Assembly: GCA_020726505.1 (NCBI GenBank)
Contig: JAHLEZ010000029.1
Location: 434,001 to 498,000 of the forward strand
Reading direction: 5' to 3'
From: Leptodontidium sp. MPI-SDFR-AT-0119
Lineage: Eukaryota; Ascomycota; Leotiomycetes; Helotiales; Leptodontidiaceae
DNA length: 64,000 nucleotides
The notes under the pieces were generated by a model. It saw only the letters and a program-made list of their open reading frames with translations, was not told the origin of the DNA and did no database searches. The position numbers and the translations under genes were made by a program. Each line of letters starts with the position of its first letter. Positions within the stretch are counted from its first letter, which is position 1. Positions 11,777 through 23,501 of the stretch are shown here, piece by piece.

Positions 11777-12544
11777 CTAAGAGAATTCGTAACGCGTTAA
11801 TATTAAAATCAACACATCAATGACGCGAAGGAACTCATGCAAGGCGTCTCTGCTCTCTACCCGCCTCACTGTGACATCATTCAGCCGCGGAGAGGGCATT
11901 ACCAGGGATCGAGTAAAGCCGTGACGGTTCACGGCCGTGACCTTTTTGGCTCCCAGCGCGAGGAAACGTTCTGCGGTCTGCTGGCCGACATGGCCATAGC
12001 CGAAAATGCCAATGGAAAGCTGCGACAGTGTACATAAGCCCATCAGGGGAGCGGGCTGCCATTGATGGGAGGCTTGTTGATGCAGAGCAGTCAATATGTT
12101 GCGTGTCAGGAGTAGCGTGCACATCACCGCCCATTCGGCGATAGCCACGGACCCAGCACCTTTGGAGCAAGTGACGCGCAGATTGGGGTAGTGATTGTAG
12201 GGGCTGATGGTGAGTTGATCTGTGTCAGAAGAAAAGAGTTGGATCCATCCCAGGCGCGGCACGCGAACGCTGTCAGGTGGCAGCTCTGTCGTCTGGAAGT
12301 AGATGGTCGTCTTGTCGAGGATGTATTTGGGGATGGAAGCCCACTCGTGGCTGAAATAGCGGTGGATATCCAGCGAAGGGAAGTCTCCCTTCAAGTGGTC
12401 CAACTCGTTATCCAGACCGATGGACGGAGCACATTTCCGCGTTGTGAGGAGGACGGGATATGTTGGCTCCCACTGGCGATATGATCCAACATTGGGAGGC
12501 AGAGTCTTGGTCGATTTCCATTTGTGAATATGGGCACCAGCGGC
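11777..12544 (-). pseudogene. D-2-hydroxyacid dehydrogenase, truncated
   Basis: The reading frame looks like the N-terminal and nucleotide-binding part of a D-isomer specific 2-hydroxyacid dehydrogenase, an NAD(P)-dependent oxidoreductase of 2-keto/2-hydroxy acids. It has the Rossmann motif GIFGYGHVGQQTAERF (GxGxxG) and conserved upstream text such as GWIQLFSSDTDQLT and KGAGSVAIAEW. Family members have 310-350 residues. This frame ends after DVLILILTRYEFS, exactly where AT-rich repeat DNA starts, so the catalytic Arg/Glu/His of the C-terminal half are missing. No ATG opens the frame: it begins after a TGA at 12545-12547 and overlaps the end of the HIT frame in another phase. It is therefore broken at both ends. 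A former fused HIT-dehydrogenase gene with a frameshift is possible. Confidence 0.75.
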
Positions 12545-13396
12545 TCACTAGGGCATTGATATCTCCTTCCCATTGAGGCTGAGGACCTGGGCATACAGGG
12601 CAGCGGATAGGCTTAGTCTTCCAGTCGTGCCAGTAAGCATCGAAATCTACGACCATGCGGCCTGTCTGCTCGACCTCCTCAATGACTTTGTCCAAGGTGA
12701 TAAACATGTTGGAGAACTGAACTTTCCAGTGCCGGGGATGGTATGCGTTGCCGGTGCTGAACGACCAGTCTAGCAAATGGCAGTGCAGTGGAAAGAGGCT
12801 TGGAATCACATGGAATCCGACTATGAACATTGGGATTCTCTATGGGTCCAGTTCTAACATACGGCCAATCTCAATCTTGGCCTGGTCACGAAACCGGTAA
12901 AGCAGAGGCAGGTCCTTGGTGGCTAGGTCAGCGATCTCGTTGATGGAAGTGTCTCGAGGCATGAGAAGCACATGTTTAGGGACTGTCAAACATTAGCATG
13001 CTTTTATTTGTTTGGGAAGGTGTTACGGGGGTGCTTGTATGCTTTACCTTGGCGAAGCGATCATCTACGATCACGATCTCAGAGTCATGATATCAAATAT
13101 TGGAATAGTTCGCCGGGTTATCACACATATCATACAAAGGCCAATCTTTCTGATTGCCGGCATATTCCCTCGAGTCTCGGGGATTGACACGGAAAGCCTT
13201 TTCTATCAAAGTGACTACAAGAAGAAACCGTACGTTAACCACACTGATCTCAAGTCGAGACGCAGCAGCACTCTTGCCCGGTATTGTACAGGCTAGTTGA
13301 GAAAGACATACCATCATTTTTGACTAGAGACTTGATGCTGTATTTCTCAGGTTTGAGCTCCAGAGTGCCCACGAGTGACTGCTGGGGTTGAGACAT
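12408..13396 (-). pseudogene. Aprataxin-like HIT protein, disrupted
   Basis: Pieces fit a histidine-triad protein related to aprataxin/Hnt3, which removes 5'-AMP from abortive DNA ligation ends. Proposed exon 1 (13396-13312) starts MSQPQQSLVG. Exon 2 (13214-13048) ends IVIVDDRFAK. The next part carries HVLLMPRD, then FPLHCHLLDWSF (HxHxx triad), HPRHWKVQFSNMF and a zinc-finger start CPVCPG. Breaks: a TGA in exon 2 (SNI, stop, YHDSE), a TAG between LELDP and RIPMFIVGFH, and a phase mismatch at the acceptor near 12976 that suggests a one-base loss. The TAG could come from CAG by a CpA-to-TpA change. The finger's last zinc ligand is not obvious (LVSRW). Confidence is good for the family and lower for the exact exons. 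Confidence 0.7.
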
Positions 13397-14477
13397 TGCA
13401 AGGCTCTGTGGAAAGTATAGTGAAATTCAGAAACTATAAACAAACAAGCTCTGTGGACATGAGACTTTTGGAGAGGGTTAAATATGTTTGACCTGTGATT
13501 CCCATTCCATATGGTGGCAATAGCCGATCGTATAATACAGTAATACACTAATGTACTAATACGCCAATATACCAAGACCATAATACAAGACAACTCCTGT
13601 ATAACGAGATGATGTCAAATATCTACGCTTCACAGCGTTTTAGCATCAACCGAAAAAAGGTCACCGATATCCACTCTTCGGTATGTGGTGTCGTGCGCCG
13701 GATCTACAATCTCACATCCGAGGTGCCTCGCTTAACTCAGCACGAACACCCTGCACATAAGCAGGAGGATGCTACTTAGCGCGAGTGATCTTATCTCTGC
13801 ACTGATGCACTGTTGTGGATTGCAGTATTTACTAAACAATACAGTGCAGTAGTGCAATTAAGCTCTGACCCCGCTCTTTGCCCGGGAAGGTTCTTATCTA
13901 GCATGCAGCATGCACTTACGCGGCACCAGCATGACAGCGGTCACAGCACTGGTTAGCACTGTTTTTCTCAATGCTGTAGCGATCCAGCCTTCCAGATGAT
14001 CACGGTCGTGAATAGTGCTGCAGGGTGAGTGAGGAGAAGGAGTGTCCAATTACGTCCTTTCGGTCATCTCCGAGCTGTACCCCACCATATTCCTTGTCAA
14101 ATGCAGAGGGGTGTTTTCTCACACCCCAGATAAATGCAACGCAGCAAGCTCTCGAATGGTGACTAATTCGATTCAAGCGCCAGCTGAACTACCTAAAGGA
14201 CCCTGGGTAATATTTATGGATTTGATTAGGAAAAAGTAATTATTCCACATCACAAGTTGTATCATTCACACAAACAGACTAGCCAGTTACAGTAAAGCCT
14301 CTAAGCGAAGGCTGTGCTGAGGCTCTGCCTGCATCGCAATCCACTGTCAGCCTCCGCTATCCAAAAGTCTACCTTCCACGAAAGTGTGTATCTTCAGTTG
14401 GAAAGCTCGTTTTCCTGAATACGCCATTGGCTCGAGATTGTGCAATGTCTCTCGCGCTCTCGCAATATGCTTAGCAT
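13397..14477. other. Intergenic, promoter side of two genes
   Basis: No coding frame with a recognisable domain. It separates the minus-strand HIT remnant from the plus-strand HET gene and is of ordinary composition. Confidence 0.4.
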
Positions 14478-15635
14478 ATGCCGCTGGAAAAGGGGCAAAT
14501 TCGGCTCTTGACTCTGCGACAAGGCAGCAACCAAGATGATCTCATTGAATGTGAGCTTTCCAGTTGCGAGCTAAACAGCGCTCCGGCATATGAAGCTTTG
14601 TCCTACTATTGGGGCACTACTGAGAGTGATCGAGTTATTTCTTTGCATGGCTCGCAGTTTCGAGTACGGGATGATCTTTATAAAGCGCTTCAGCATCTCC
14701 GACATGGTCAAACGAGTCGAGTTCTATGGATTGATTGGATCTGCATCGACCAGAGAAATCAAGCTGAAATATACGAACAGATATCACAGCTGGGAGAAAT
14801 CTGCGCTAAAGCCGAGAGTGTGGTGGTCTATCTCGGTGAAGCAACCGATGCAACAGATCAAGCAATGGACTACTTGATGCAGATCCAGGAGGGAGAAACA
14901 TCGCAAATCTCTCCCGGTATTATGGACAACGTGGTGCTTGAGGGATGTCAAGATATCCTGTCCAGACCGTGGTTTCAAAGAGCGTGGATACTCCAAGATG
15001 CCTTTTATGCTCGAGCCGCAGTGCTGCATTGCGGCTCCAAAGCCGTGTTGTCTAAGACCATGATCTACATATCGAAGTCTATACCAGACAAAATAGATCC
15101 TTTGTCACAACATGTCTTGAACTTAATGCCCGGATCTAGAGGCGACGACGAGGCAGCTTCTAAGATCCCACTCTACGATCTTCTCCAGCGATTTCGATTT
15201 TCAAAAGCGACAGACCAACGAGATAAGATCTATGCGCTTTTGGGCATAGTAGGTTTTGAGCCTCCAAAGTCGATCATCTTGCCGGACTATTCCATGTCTC
15301 AGAAAGACTTGATGCGTGCAGTTCTCGCACATTTGTGCTTCTGCGAACCAAGTAGTGTCCCTGAGCCTCCATATGAGACGATTGATGAGTTCTTGGCGAA
15401 CTTAGATCCAATCGACAATGACATTCTCAAGAAAATGTTTGAAACCTCGCGAGATATTGATTTGGTCTCTCTGCTTCGACATGGATCACATTACATCTCA
15501 ATTGACCGCTCTCTCGTTGAAGCTGCAGGTCGGAACAAGACTAAGGGCGATGAGATGGCTAAGCTTCTTCGGGCAGCAATTGACAGCAAGAGATCGGCTG
15601 TTCCAACTTCACCGGAAGTGTCATGGTTATTTTAG
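14478..15635 (+). CDS. HET-domain protein, short
   Basis: Uninterrupted 385-codon frame. It begins with a heterokaryon-incompatibility domain: YEALSYYWG (38-46), LWIDWICIDQRN (83-94), RPWFQRAWILQD (163-174) and TDQRDKIYALLG (245-256) are the family's signature blocks in the right order and spacing. HET domains trigger cell death in fungal non-self recognition; they are predicted to adopt a TIR-like fold. The third block has WILQD where most members have W-x-x-QE. There is little beyond the domain: the protein stops about 130 residues after the last block, whereas many HET proteins have long C-terminal parts. The ATG at 14478 is preceded by about 1 kb of non-coding DNA. The direct role in incompatibility is inferred from the family only. 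Confidence 0.9.
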   Translation: MPLEKGQIRLLTLRQGSNQDDLIECELSSCELNSAPAYEALSYYWGTTESDRVISLHGSQFRVRDDLYKALQHLRHGQTSRVLWIDWICIDQRNQAEIYEQISQLGEICAKAESVVVYLGEATDATDQAMDYLMQIQEGETSQISPGIMDNVVLEGCQDILSRPWFQRAWILQDAFYARAAVLHCGSKAVLSKTMIYISKSIPDKIDPLSQHVLNLMPGSRGDDEAASKIPLYDLLQRFRFSKATDQRDKIYALLGIVGFEPPKSIILPDYSMSQKDLMRAVLAHLCFCEPSSVPEPPYETIDEFLANLDPIDNDILKKMFETSRDIDLVSLLRHGSHYISIDRSLVEAAGRNKTKGDEMAKLLRAAIDSKRSAVPTSPEVSWLF

Positions 15636-17317
15636 GTGCGCCAGCTGATTCCTGCAGCGAGAAGGAAAATGGGCCATCTCGTACCGATAGGTTCAAGATA
15701 ATCATGCGGAGGGTTATACATGGAGCCTCCTCTGAGTTATGTATAGGAGCTAAACCATTGGGACGAGCTGTAAAAGCGGCAGCAGACATTGATCTATGAG
15801 TAGCACAGGACCTACTCCAGTAGCATTCACAGTTAATGAATTGACACTCACCGACTCCGTCTTCTTGGTTCACGAACCTGATTCCATGACTGCGACTTGC
15901 TCGTGAGAGTTATCAGGCCTTCCTTGCATGAGAAGTATCAAGTGATAGCTGAGCATCCATTTCAGATACAAGATCTTACATTCTATGGATATCATCAAGT
16001 TTCTGACTGCCATTCGCACTGCAACAGCTCGAAGCTGGATAAGAAGTGGAATAAATTAGATCCACAACAAATATGAAAGGTCAAATCTTCCTACCAATAA
16101 CTTGGACTGGATTGGTACCCAAAGCACATAGAGTTCTTAAGACATGGGGTTTTGATGTCGTTCCTTATATATCTCGATCCAAGATGACAAGGAGTAACTC
16201 ATCATTCTGCGAGTAGATTTTCCTGAGAACTACATTAATAAGACAAGCAGATGTAGATTACAGCGAGAAAAACACTGAGACCTAGTAATAGATAGAATTA
16301 AAATTGACCTTTCCATTTCCAACAGGACAATAGTTGGCACTGAAAGAAGCTCATTAACATTTGCACGCGGACAATACCGCAATTTCTAATACGAAATTTG
16401 GCGGTAATCCCAAAGAAGCAAACTCATTATTACTATATTTGTATTTATAATATTTTAAGATAAACAAGAAGAGCTACTAAAATGTTTGCGAAGTCAACTA
16501 AAATATTGTATACAAACTCTGTGCTAACTGTAAGATTTTAGACGATGCACTATGTAACAACCATCGAGTAGACGTGTATTCAGTTCACATGAAGGCGAGT
16601 GGGTCTGTTTCTTTTGCACAACGGGTATTAAGTATGAGTGGGTATCGAGTGTGAGTATTTCACATGAAGGCGGGTGGGTTTGTTCCTGTTGCACGAAGAG
16701 TACCGGGTGTGATAATCTCGCATAGACTTAGGTGGGTCTGTTATTTGCTGCACGAAAGAAGGGTGGAAGTGCAGGTCTTTTTACGAGGATGCATGCGGGG
16801 ACTGTATTACTCACACAAAGGTGGTGAATGGCCCTAAATTTTCTTGTTCTCTAGCTTATACATAATCTATCCAATTGACTTATATACAAATTAGTATCCT
16901 CGGAGTTAGTGTTACTCGCTTATAAAGGGGAAAGTGGATCCCAGTACATGTCTGTACCGCCTAATTCCACGAATGTAACACACACTGCAAGACTTTGAGT
17001 ATAATTTTTGAGGAGATGCAGATTTCAAAGTCTACAAGGTTCTTATCTAGAGGGGAAAAGTTGCATTCATGTCAACGAGGGTAGTGCCTCACCCCTCCTT
17101 GGCCCAGACTGACACTAAATTCTGCCAGCAGAAGACGGCCCATCATCTTCGAGGAAGACCTCCTACCAGTTTGATTGTTATATCTATAAGATCCTATTTG
17201 CCACGATGAAGGATTCTCATAATTCAAGTACACATTCATCCTACCGATATTCTCCTCAGCCATCTTTAATATACTTGCATCATTTGCTTAAGTCACCTGC
17301 ACAAACAATCATTCACA
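15636..17317. other. Intergenic, with a degenerate tandem repeat
   Basis: No domain-bearing frame. Short frames at 15559-15873 (minus) and 17072-17263 (minus) overlap real genes or look random. A degenerate repeat lies at 16584-16760. The last 150 bp before 17318 are pyrimidine-rich with CACAAACAATCATTCACA, a typical fungal leader. Confidence 0.45.
16584..16760. repeat. Degenerate tandem repeat, about three units
   Basis: Units starting near 16584, 16659 and 16716 share a core of the form TTCACATGAAGGCG(A/G)GTGG followed by GT(C/T)TGTT and TTGCACGAA. Spacing is 57-75 bp and divergence is high. Function unknown. Confidence 0.5.
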
Positions 17318-17470
17318 ATGAAGTTCACCACCGTTGTAACCGTTCTTGCTCTTGTAGCCTCCAGCTTCGCTACTCCCACCTCCCGTCGCGGCCTTGAGGT
17401 TGGCTCCTGCGATGTTTCAGAGGAGGGTACCATCTCCGCTCGATATGTTGGCTTTGAAGCCGCTGCCTAG
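17318..17470 (+). CDS. Small secreted peptide, 50 residues
   Basis: ATG at 17318 opens a 50-codon frame starting MKFTTVVTVLALVASSFA, a clean signal peptide with likely cleavage after SFA. The mature part is TPTSRRGLEVGSCDVSEEG and so on, with one cysteine, ending GFEAAA. RR at 23-24 could be a propeptide cleavage site. A typical fungal leader (ACAATCATTCACA) precedes the ATG. The next bases after the TAG read GTCTGA, so even with CAG in place of TAG the frame would stop two codons later. It lies at the edge of RIP-degraded DNA. It may be a complete small secreted protein or the first exon of a truncated one. No family recognised. Confidence 0.5.
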   Translation: MKFTTVVTVLALVASSFATPTSRRGLEVGSCDVSEEGTISARYVGFEAAA

Positions 17471-20029
17471 GTCTGAGCACTCCGAGGCCCTAGAGCAGAC
17501 GACGGGTACAATTGATGTAAGTATAATGTCATGACCGACCCAAATAGGCTTTCGCTAATGCATATACCAGCTGTCGATCGGAATGGCTAGGATTTCTTGT
17601 TTGCGGAACTTTCTCATTGCCTGAAATAGTTTTGCCGAAAGGGTTGCTCGGATGGGGATGGGAAAGGGGCATATCTTCCAACCAGATAGTGCGTCCTGTT
17701 TCGTAGGAACGATGCTAAAAGATTTCAGCAATGCGTTCAACAATGTGCTGCTTGTGCAAACGCGATAAGACTGGAGGGCATACTCAACAACAGTCTCATA
17801 TAGTTTTCAAGAACAAGTTTATGACACGTGTTAAATGTATATATTGTGTTCAAGACAACTACAGATGCCGTGCATGGACTTAGTAGTGATTAGGAGGAGA
17901 CATAGACTAATAACACCACGAATAAGATGTGGTTAAGAGATTTCGTCCCCGAGTAACTAAAGAATAGTAGAGTTATGTCCTTTGGCTATGACTCTATAAG
18001 TTACACGCTCTCTCTTATTCCGTCGCAGATATTAATGACTCGGCGATAAATATAATTAGTCGTCTAGACGACGAACGACATTTAAAGTTAATAAAAAAGA
18101 GGCTAATTATTTTTATTACTTATAGCTTAAGGGGCGTTATTATTAAAAGAGCTCTTATTCTCGTAAATAAGCGTTCTGATCTTTAAGGTAATTTAAGAGA
18201 CTAAGCTAGATTCGCTATTTTCTTTACTATCCCTTATTAAGGAGCTAATCTTAGATTTTAGGCGAATATAACTGCTAATACTTTAAGTTACGCGACTCTA
18301 GGGACTATTAGTAATGCTAACTTCGTAAATGCCTTAAAACGTAACTCTTCTGAGTTTACAAAGATATTAATAGGCTTTATTTAGCCGGTTTTAAAGTTCT
18401 CTTTTATTAGAACTTTTTACGAAACTATTAAAATTAAAAATTAATTAATATGTCTAGACTTTTAATTATTATTTTCTTGTTAATTATATTAAATCGTAGA
18501 CAAAGACTTAGCTAGTCTAAGTATTATAAATAAGGTGTCCGTTTTAATCTCTAGCGCTAATTATAAAACTATTTATAAATTTAATAAGTCGGATAGTCAG
18601 AAATATAAACTAATATATAATTCATTAATAGCGATAACTAATAATATTAAAAAGTCGGCAGTTTCTTATACGTAAGATTTAATTACTTTGCTTTCCGCCT
18701 TAAAAATAATTATATAATAGTTATAGAAGTCTTATTTAAGGTTATCTTGTCTCTAATATTAACTAAATCTTTAGCGCTTTATAAAAAAGCTAAATTTCAC
18801 GCTCGGAAAGCTTATAGCGTATAAGTAATAATATTATCTTGTGTCGAGTAGTTTAGTTAAGGTTACCCCTAGCTCTATTATATGTGATTATATAAGAAAT
18901 TAGTTTCTAATCTTAAACTAAACAAATTTCTATTAGTATTACGAGTTAAATACGAAAAAACAATAAGATTAAACACTAAGCTCGTTAAGCTCTTTAAATC
19001 TAGTATTATTAAAAGAAAATCCAGGAATTTACAAACGTTTATAGTAACTTTCGTAAGTCCCTATCTAAAGTCTATAGATTTAAGAAATATTATAATTTTA
19101 TTATTATAATATATAATTAGTTAAATATTTATTAAATTCCTTAAATCTTTAAAAGATATTAAAAAAGAGTAATATAATACCTTTAATAATTTCGTCACAC
19201 TAAATTAGAATTACTAAGACTTAAAAAGAGTATTGCAGCGTTATTAGCCTGCACTTTTAGATTTAGAGGTAATAGACTAATAGGCTCTGTAGATTCTCTT
19301 AGAATTCGTCTTACGTAGCTTTAAAAAGACTTATATTGAAGTCATCTTCTTAGGCCTTAATAATATAGCCTATAGTTACTTAAAAATTAGTTTAGAATAT
19401 ATTTAAAATGTAAAAATATATAAATCTAACGGCCCCGTACTTAATCGCATTAAATAGCTAGTCATTAAACGGCTGTATAAGGATTTTAGAACAAGAGTAT
19501 TATATTGTGTCTAAAGTAAGAGATTAAAGGTACGCGTATTTATCCTTCTAAAGAGCTTCGTACTAATTAATATTAAAGAACGTCTCGACTCACTCTACTT
19601 TATAAAGTATTAAGCTCGTCGAGAAAGAGTAGAGAACTTAGTAAACGGGACAAATCTTTAGTTATAAGATTACTTAATATATAAGACGTGGCAAAGGCAG
19701 GATGTTAAGTCTTCTATAAATATATAGTAAGCTAAAAAGTAAAAAGTCGACATTAACTAAAGCTTTAATTAAATCTCACAACTTTTAAAAAGATAATTAT
19801 CTCGTTACGAACTTCCTTTATAACGCTTATGGCAGTGTTCTAGAGACTAGTTATATCTTTATATTATAATCTATCTTATACTAGCTTCTAAAACAAAATC
19901 TAGGGCTTTACTTATTTTTTTTAACAAATATTCAAGAAGCTTAGAGGTTAAGGCCCTAATAAACTAAAATAAGACTATTTTAACCTCGCTTAAATAATTT
20001 ATTTACTAACTAAACTTAATAAGAATACT
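17471..20029. other. RIP-degraded AT-rich DNA, no gene
   Basis: 17471-17900 is unremarkable intergenic sequence. From about 17.95 kb the sequence becomes strongly TpA-rich with stops in all frames, continuous in character with the retrotransposon that follows. I see no protein motif that identifies the element. Confidence 0.5.
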
Positions 20030-20034
20030 AAAAG

Positions 20035-20311
20035 TGTAAGGTGTTAAGTATTACGGTAGGTAAAGCTTATAAAATTATAGTTCAGAAAATATATTTAGAA
20101 CTAATCTCTGGCCTTTTAAGAAGTCCAGAGGAGAAGCGTATATATAGAGGGGGTGTCCTGTGCGAGGCACTAAAGTACTAGCGTGCGAGGATATACGCAG
20201 TCGTGATATGTCTTATTATTATTTAAATAAATAGAGTTCATTACACCCCTATATTAGCATCGGTCCTTAGGCTCCTTAGCTTAGAGAAAACAAGTGCGCG
20301 TATATATAATA
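20035..20311 (-). repeat. LTR (3' in element orientation)
   Basis: 277 bp, aligned without gaps at both ends to 26252-26528. Differences are nearly all C/T or G/A. Contains GCGTATATATAGAGGG, a TATA-like run. Confidence 0.85.
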
Positions 20312-23309
20312 ACTATTCCCTCTCCTTATAATAACGTCCGCGACATTAAAGATCTTAACTAATTGTTGTAATTTAATATAAGTATTCTAGAAGGTAGCTA
20401 CGCGAGAAGCAAGAACTAATTAGGGAGCGATATATAATCGTATCACTGTTAGTAAGGCTAAGTGCTTATTAAGTAATCGGGAACTAACAGTTAAATATAG
20501 CTAATTACTACGATATACACATCTAGATTACTACGCTAAGACCGTGACATTATACTATTATTAATCCGTTAGACGTTGTCTAATAGCCCTATATATATTA
20601 GCGTGAAACCTAATAGAATTTCGACTTAGTATTTAGGGATAACTTTATAATTAATAAAAGAAGTTTGTTTTTAGTTAAAAGACCTTAGTATAGTTATATT
20701 AGATTTCTTACACTCGTAAAATGTGTAAATATGTGTAGAGAGTTAATTCGACTTTGGCTAGGCGGCGGGGAAGGTGCTCTTTAATAGCGCGTTCGTGGCT
20801 AACTAATAAGTAAATACAGTGTAAATAGTATAAACAAGTGTTTAATAATTGCGGCTCCGCGCCCTCGCCGGGGACGTGTATATATAGCGCGTCTTAGTCA
20901 CAATAATAACTCTTCTTTAGTTCCCTTATATTACATAACTGCCCCGGTACCCCTACCTCTCTTAATAAATTATTTAATTATCCTTGTTTATATTATTATT
21001 ATTATAAACTTCACTCGTCTTACTAAGAATATTACCTCTAACGACCTAATAAATTAGCCTTAGCGCGGTTCTTATAATTAGTGTTTTAAAGAATTATTAT
21101 ACGTAAACTCCGCGAATAATAGTTTAATTACTTAATTCTTCTAGGATGTTCTATAAAAGGCGCGGAGGTATATTTTTAGATTTTAATTCTAACGTTTTAT
21201 TTAGTTATTAATTTGCGGATAATAAGTAAAGTTTAGTCTTTATTTTATATATATATAAAAGTAAAGTATAAACTAAAATTTACTAGTAAATACTATACTT
21301 CTATTAAATATAATACCTTAGGGTATATTAAAGAAGGAAAACACCCTCTTAAAGAGTAGTTCCGTAAGTTCGGGAGTATTAATCGTTTTACGGCATACTA
21401 AGTACTAGGCTATCTTCGAATATTAGTTAATAACTACTAATATATAATTAAGATCTAGGCTATTATATAAGTCTCTATAAGGCGGTAACCCTATAATAAA
21501 ATCTATTGAAATCTCGGACTAAGGCCGCGAAGGCCTCAGGAGACTTACTAAAAGTTTATATAGCGTATATCGTTTCGATTTAATCCTTTGATAAATATTA
21601 TATTCTTTAAAATATATTCTAATGTCGTCTTTTATTTTCTCTTAAAAGTAGGTTCTACGGAGGAGTTACGAGGTCTTTATAATACTATAGTGCCTTACTA
21701 ATAAGTTATTATAATAAAGTTTTATAATTTCTATTCTTAATACCGGATTATTTGGAATATAGAATCGATTGTCTTATTAAAGAAGCCCTAATACGTTTAG
21801 ATTTTATTAATTATTTTATTAAGACTTATATTTACTTATTATATTTACTATATTTTTATAGCTTTTATTGTTACATTAAGCGAGGATAATTAAGTCCTAT
21901 AGCGGTTCTGTTATTAAGGCTAAAGTAATCTGTCTTTTTATTATTACTCTTATTTATAATATTAAAATTAGATGTTTGTAACTATCAATCCCTGCGATAG
22001 GCGGCCAGCCTTTACTCCTTATATATAATAATGTCTTTATAGATAAAGGCATTACCTTAAGGACGTTATTTAAAGGACTGGGTTTTATATACTTAGCTTC
22101 TAGAATTCTCTTTTAAGTAGCTTATATTAGTTCTATTAATACCGGGTTCGGCCTTTTATTAGTAAGATCTCTAGTAATAATAGACATATGTCTTATTATT
22201 GTTTTATAATCCCTGTCTAAGAATACTTTAGTGTCGGCTCCTCGATTATATAAAGTACTTATAAAAGCTCCTTTTAGTTTGTTTTAAAATGTTAATAGTC
22301 AAGCGATATTAATAAGGCCTTTAGACTCCTAATAATCTAGTCTCTTATTAAGTCTATTTACGGGGTTTATAGCCCCCTTATAATAATAGATTTCAAAGTT
22401 ATAAGTAGTAAGATATATTACTCACCGTGCTTGTCGACTTTCTAAATACTTCGTTATTATAAAGTAACAGAGATTATTATAGTCTATAAGCACTTTAATA
22501 GTATATAGACTACCCTTAAGGTAATATCTCTACTTCTTAAAACACTTTATAATAACTAATAGCTCTCTATCGTGGGTAGTATAGTTCTACTTAGTACTAG
22601 TCATCTTATAAGACTAATACGCCACAGGCTTCTAGTGTTACTTAAATCCTTTTAACGAAGTATTAGCTTATTAGGAGATAGTACTAGCGATTGTAAACTT
22701 AGATATATCGGTTTCAAGTCGTATATACTTTGTAAAGTCAAAGTGTGTTATAACTAATGTACTAGTAAAAGCTATTTTTAAATTAGTAAAGCTTTTCCTA
22801 ATTATATTAGAGAATATAAAAGGTCCTTTCTTGACTCTGTTCTCTATGCCCTAAAGAGCCCCTATTAAGCTTACGGCTATCTTGGAGTACTTTAGTATAA
22901 ATTTATAATAAAAATTCGTAAAGCTTAAAAAAACTTAAATATCTTTATAAAACTTTAGTTTTAATTATTCTTAAATAGAACAAATCCGCTTAAGGTCCGC
23001 CTAAATCTTAAAAGGTTTAACTTTAAACCCCAAGAACTTAACTTTATTTACCTTAAACTCGCATTTGTTAAGTTTAATAAAGAGCTTATACTTATATAAG
23101 CGTTTAAAGACGGCCTAAATATACTCACGATATTCCTTTTTATTCTTAGAATAGATAAGGATATTATTGAGGTAAACTACTACGAAATAGTTAATTAGCC
23201 CCACTAGCGCTTCGTTAATATACGCCTAAAACGTAGCTAAAGCGTTAGATAGCCTAAAAGGTATCACTAAATATTTAAAATGTCTATATCTTATATAAAA
23301 GGCTATTTT

Positions 23310-23501
23310 CTATTTGTGTCTTTCTTTGATTTTAATATAGTAATATATATCCCTTAGGTCTAGCGCTATAAAGACTACGGCTCTACTGAGCTGATCTAAT
23401 GTCTTATTGACTAGTAAAAGAAGGTAACGGTTTTTAATTATTACTTTATTTAATTTATAATAATTTACACATAACCGCAAGCCTTTATTCTTCTTTAGCA
23501 C
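23310..23501 (-). pseudogene. Ty3/Gypsy reverse transcriptase remnant
   Basis: The minus-strand frame reads LRLCVNYYKLNK, then IIKNRYLLLLVNKTLDQLS and VFIALDLRDIYYYIKIKE. This is the diagnostic run of Ty3/Gypsy reverse transcriptase (LR-x-C-x-DYR-x-LN, NRYPLP, LDL-x-x-AYH). Several family-invariant positions are changed in the direction RIP gives, e.g. N for D and L for P. It is cut by stops on both sides. It places pol on the minus strand and gives the element its superfamily. Confidence 0.85.
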
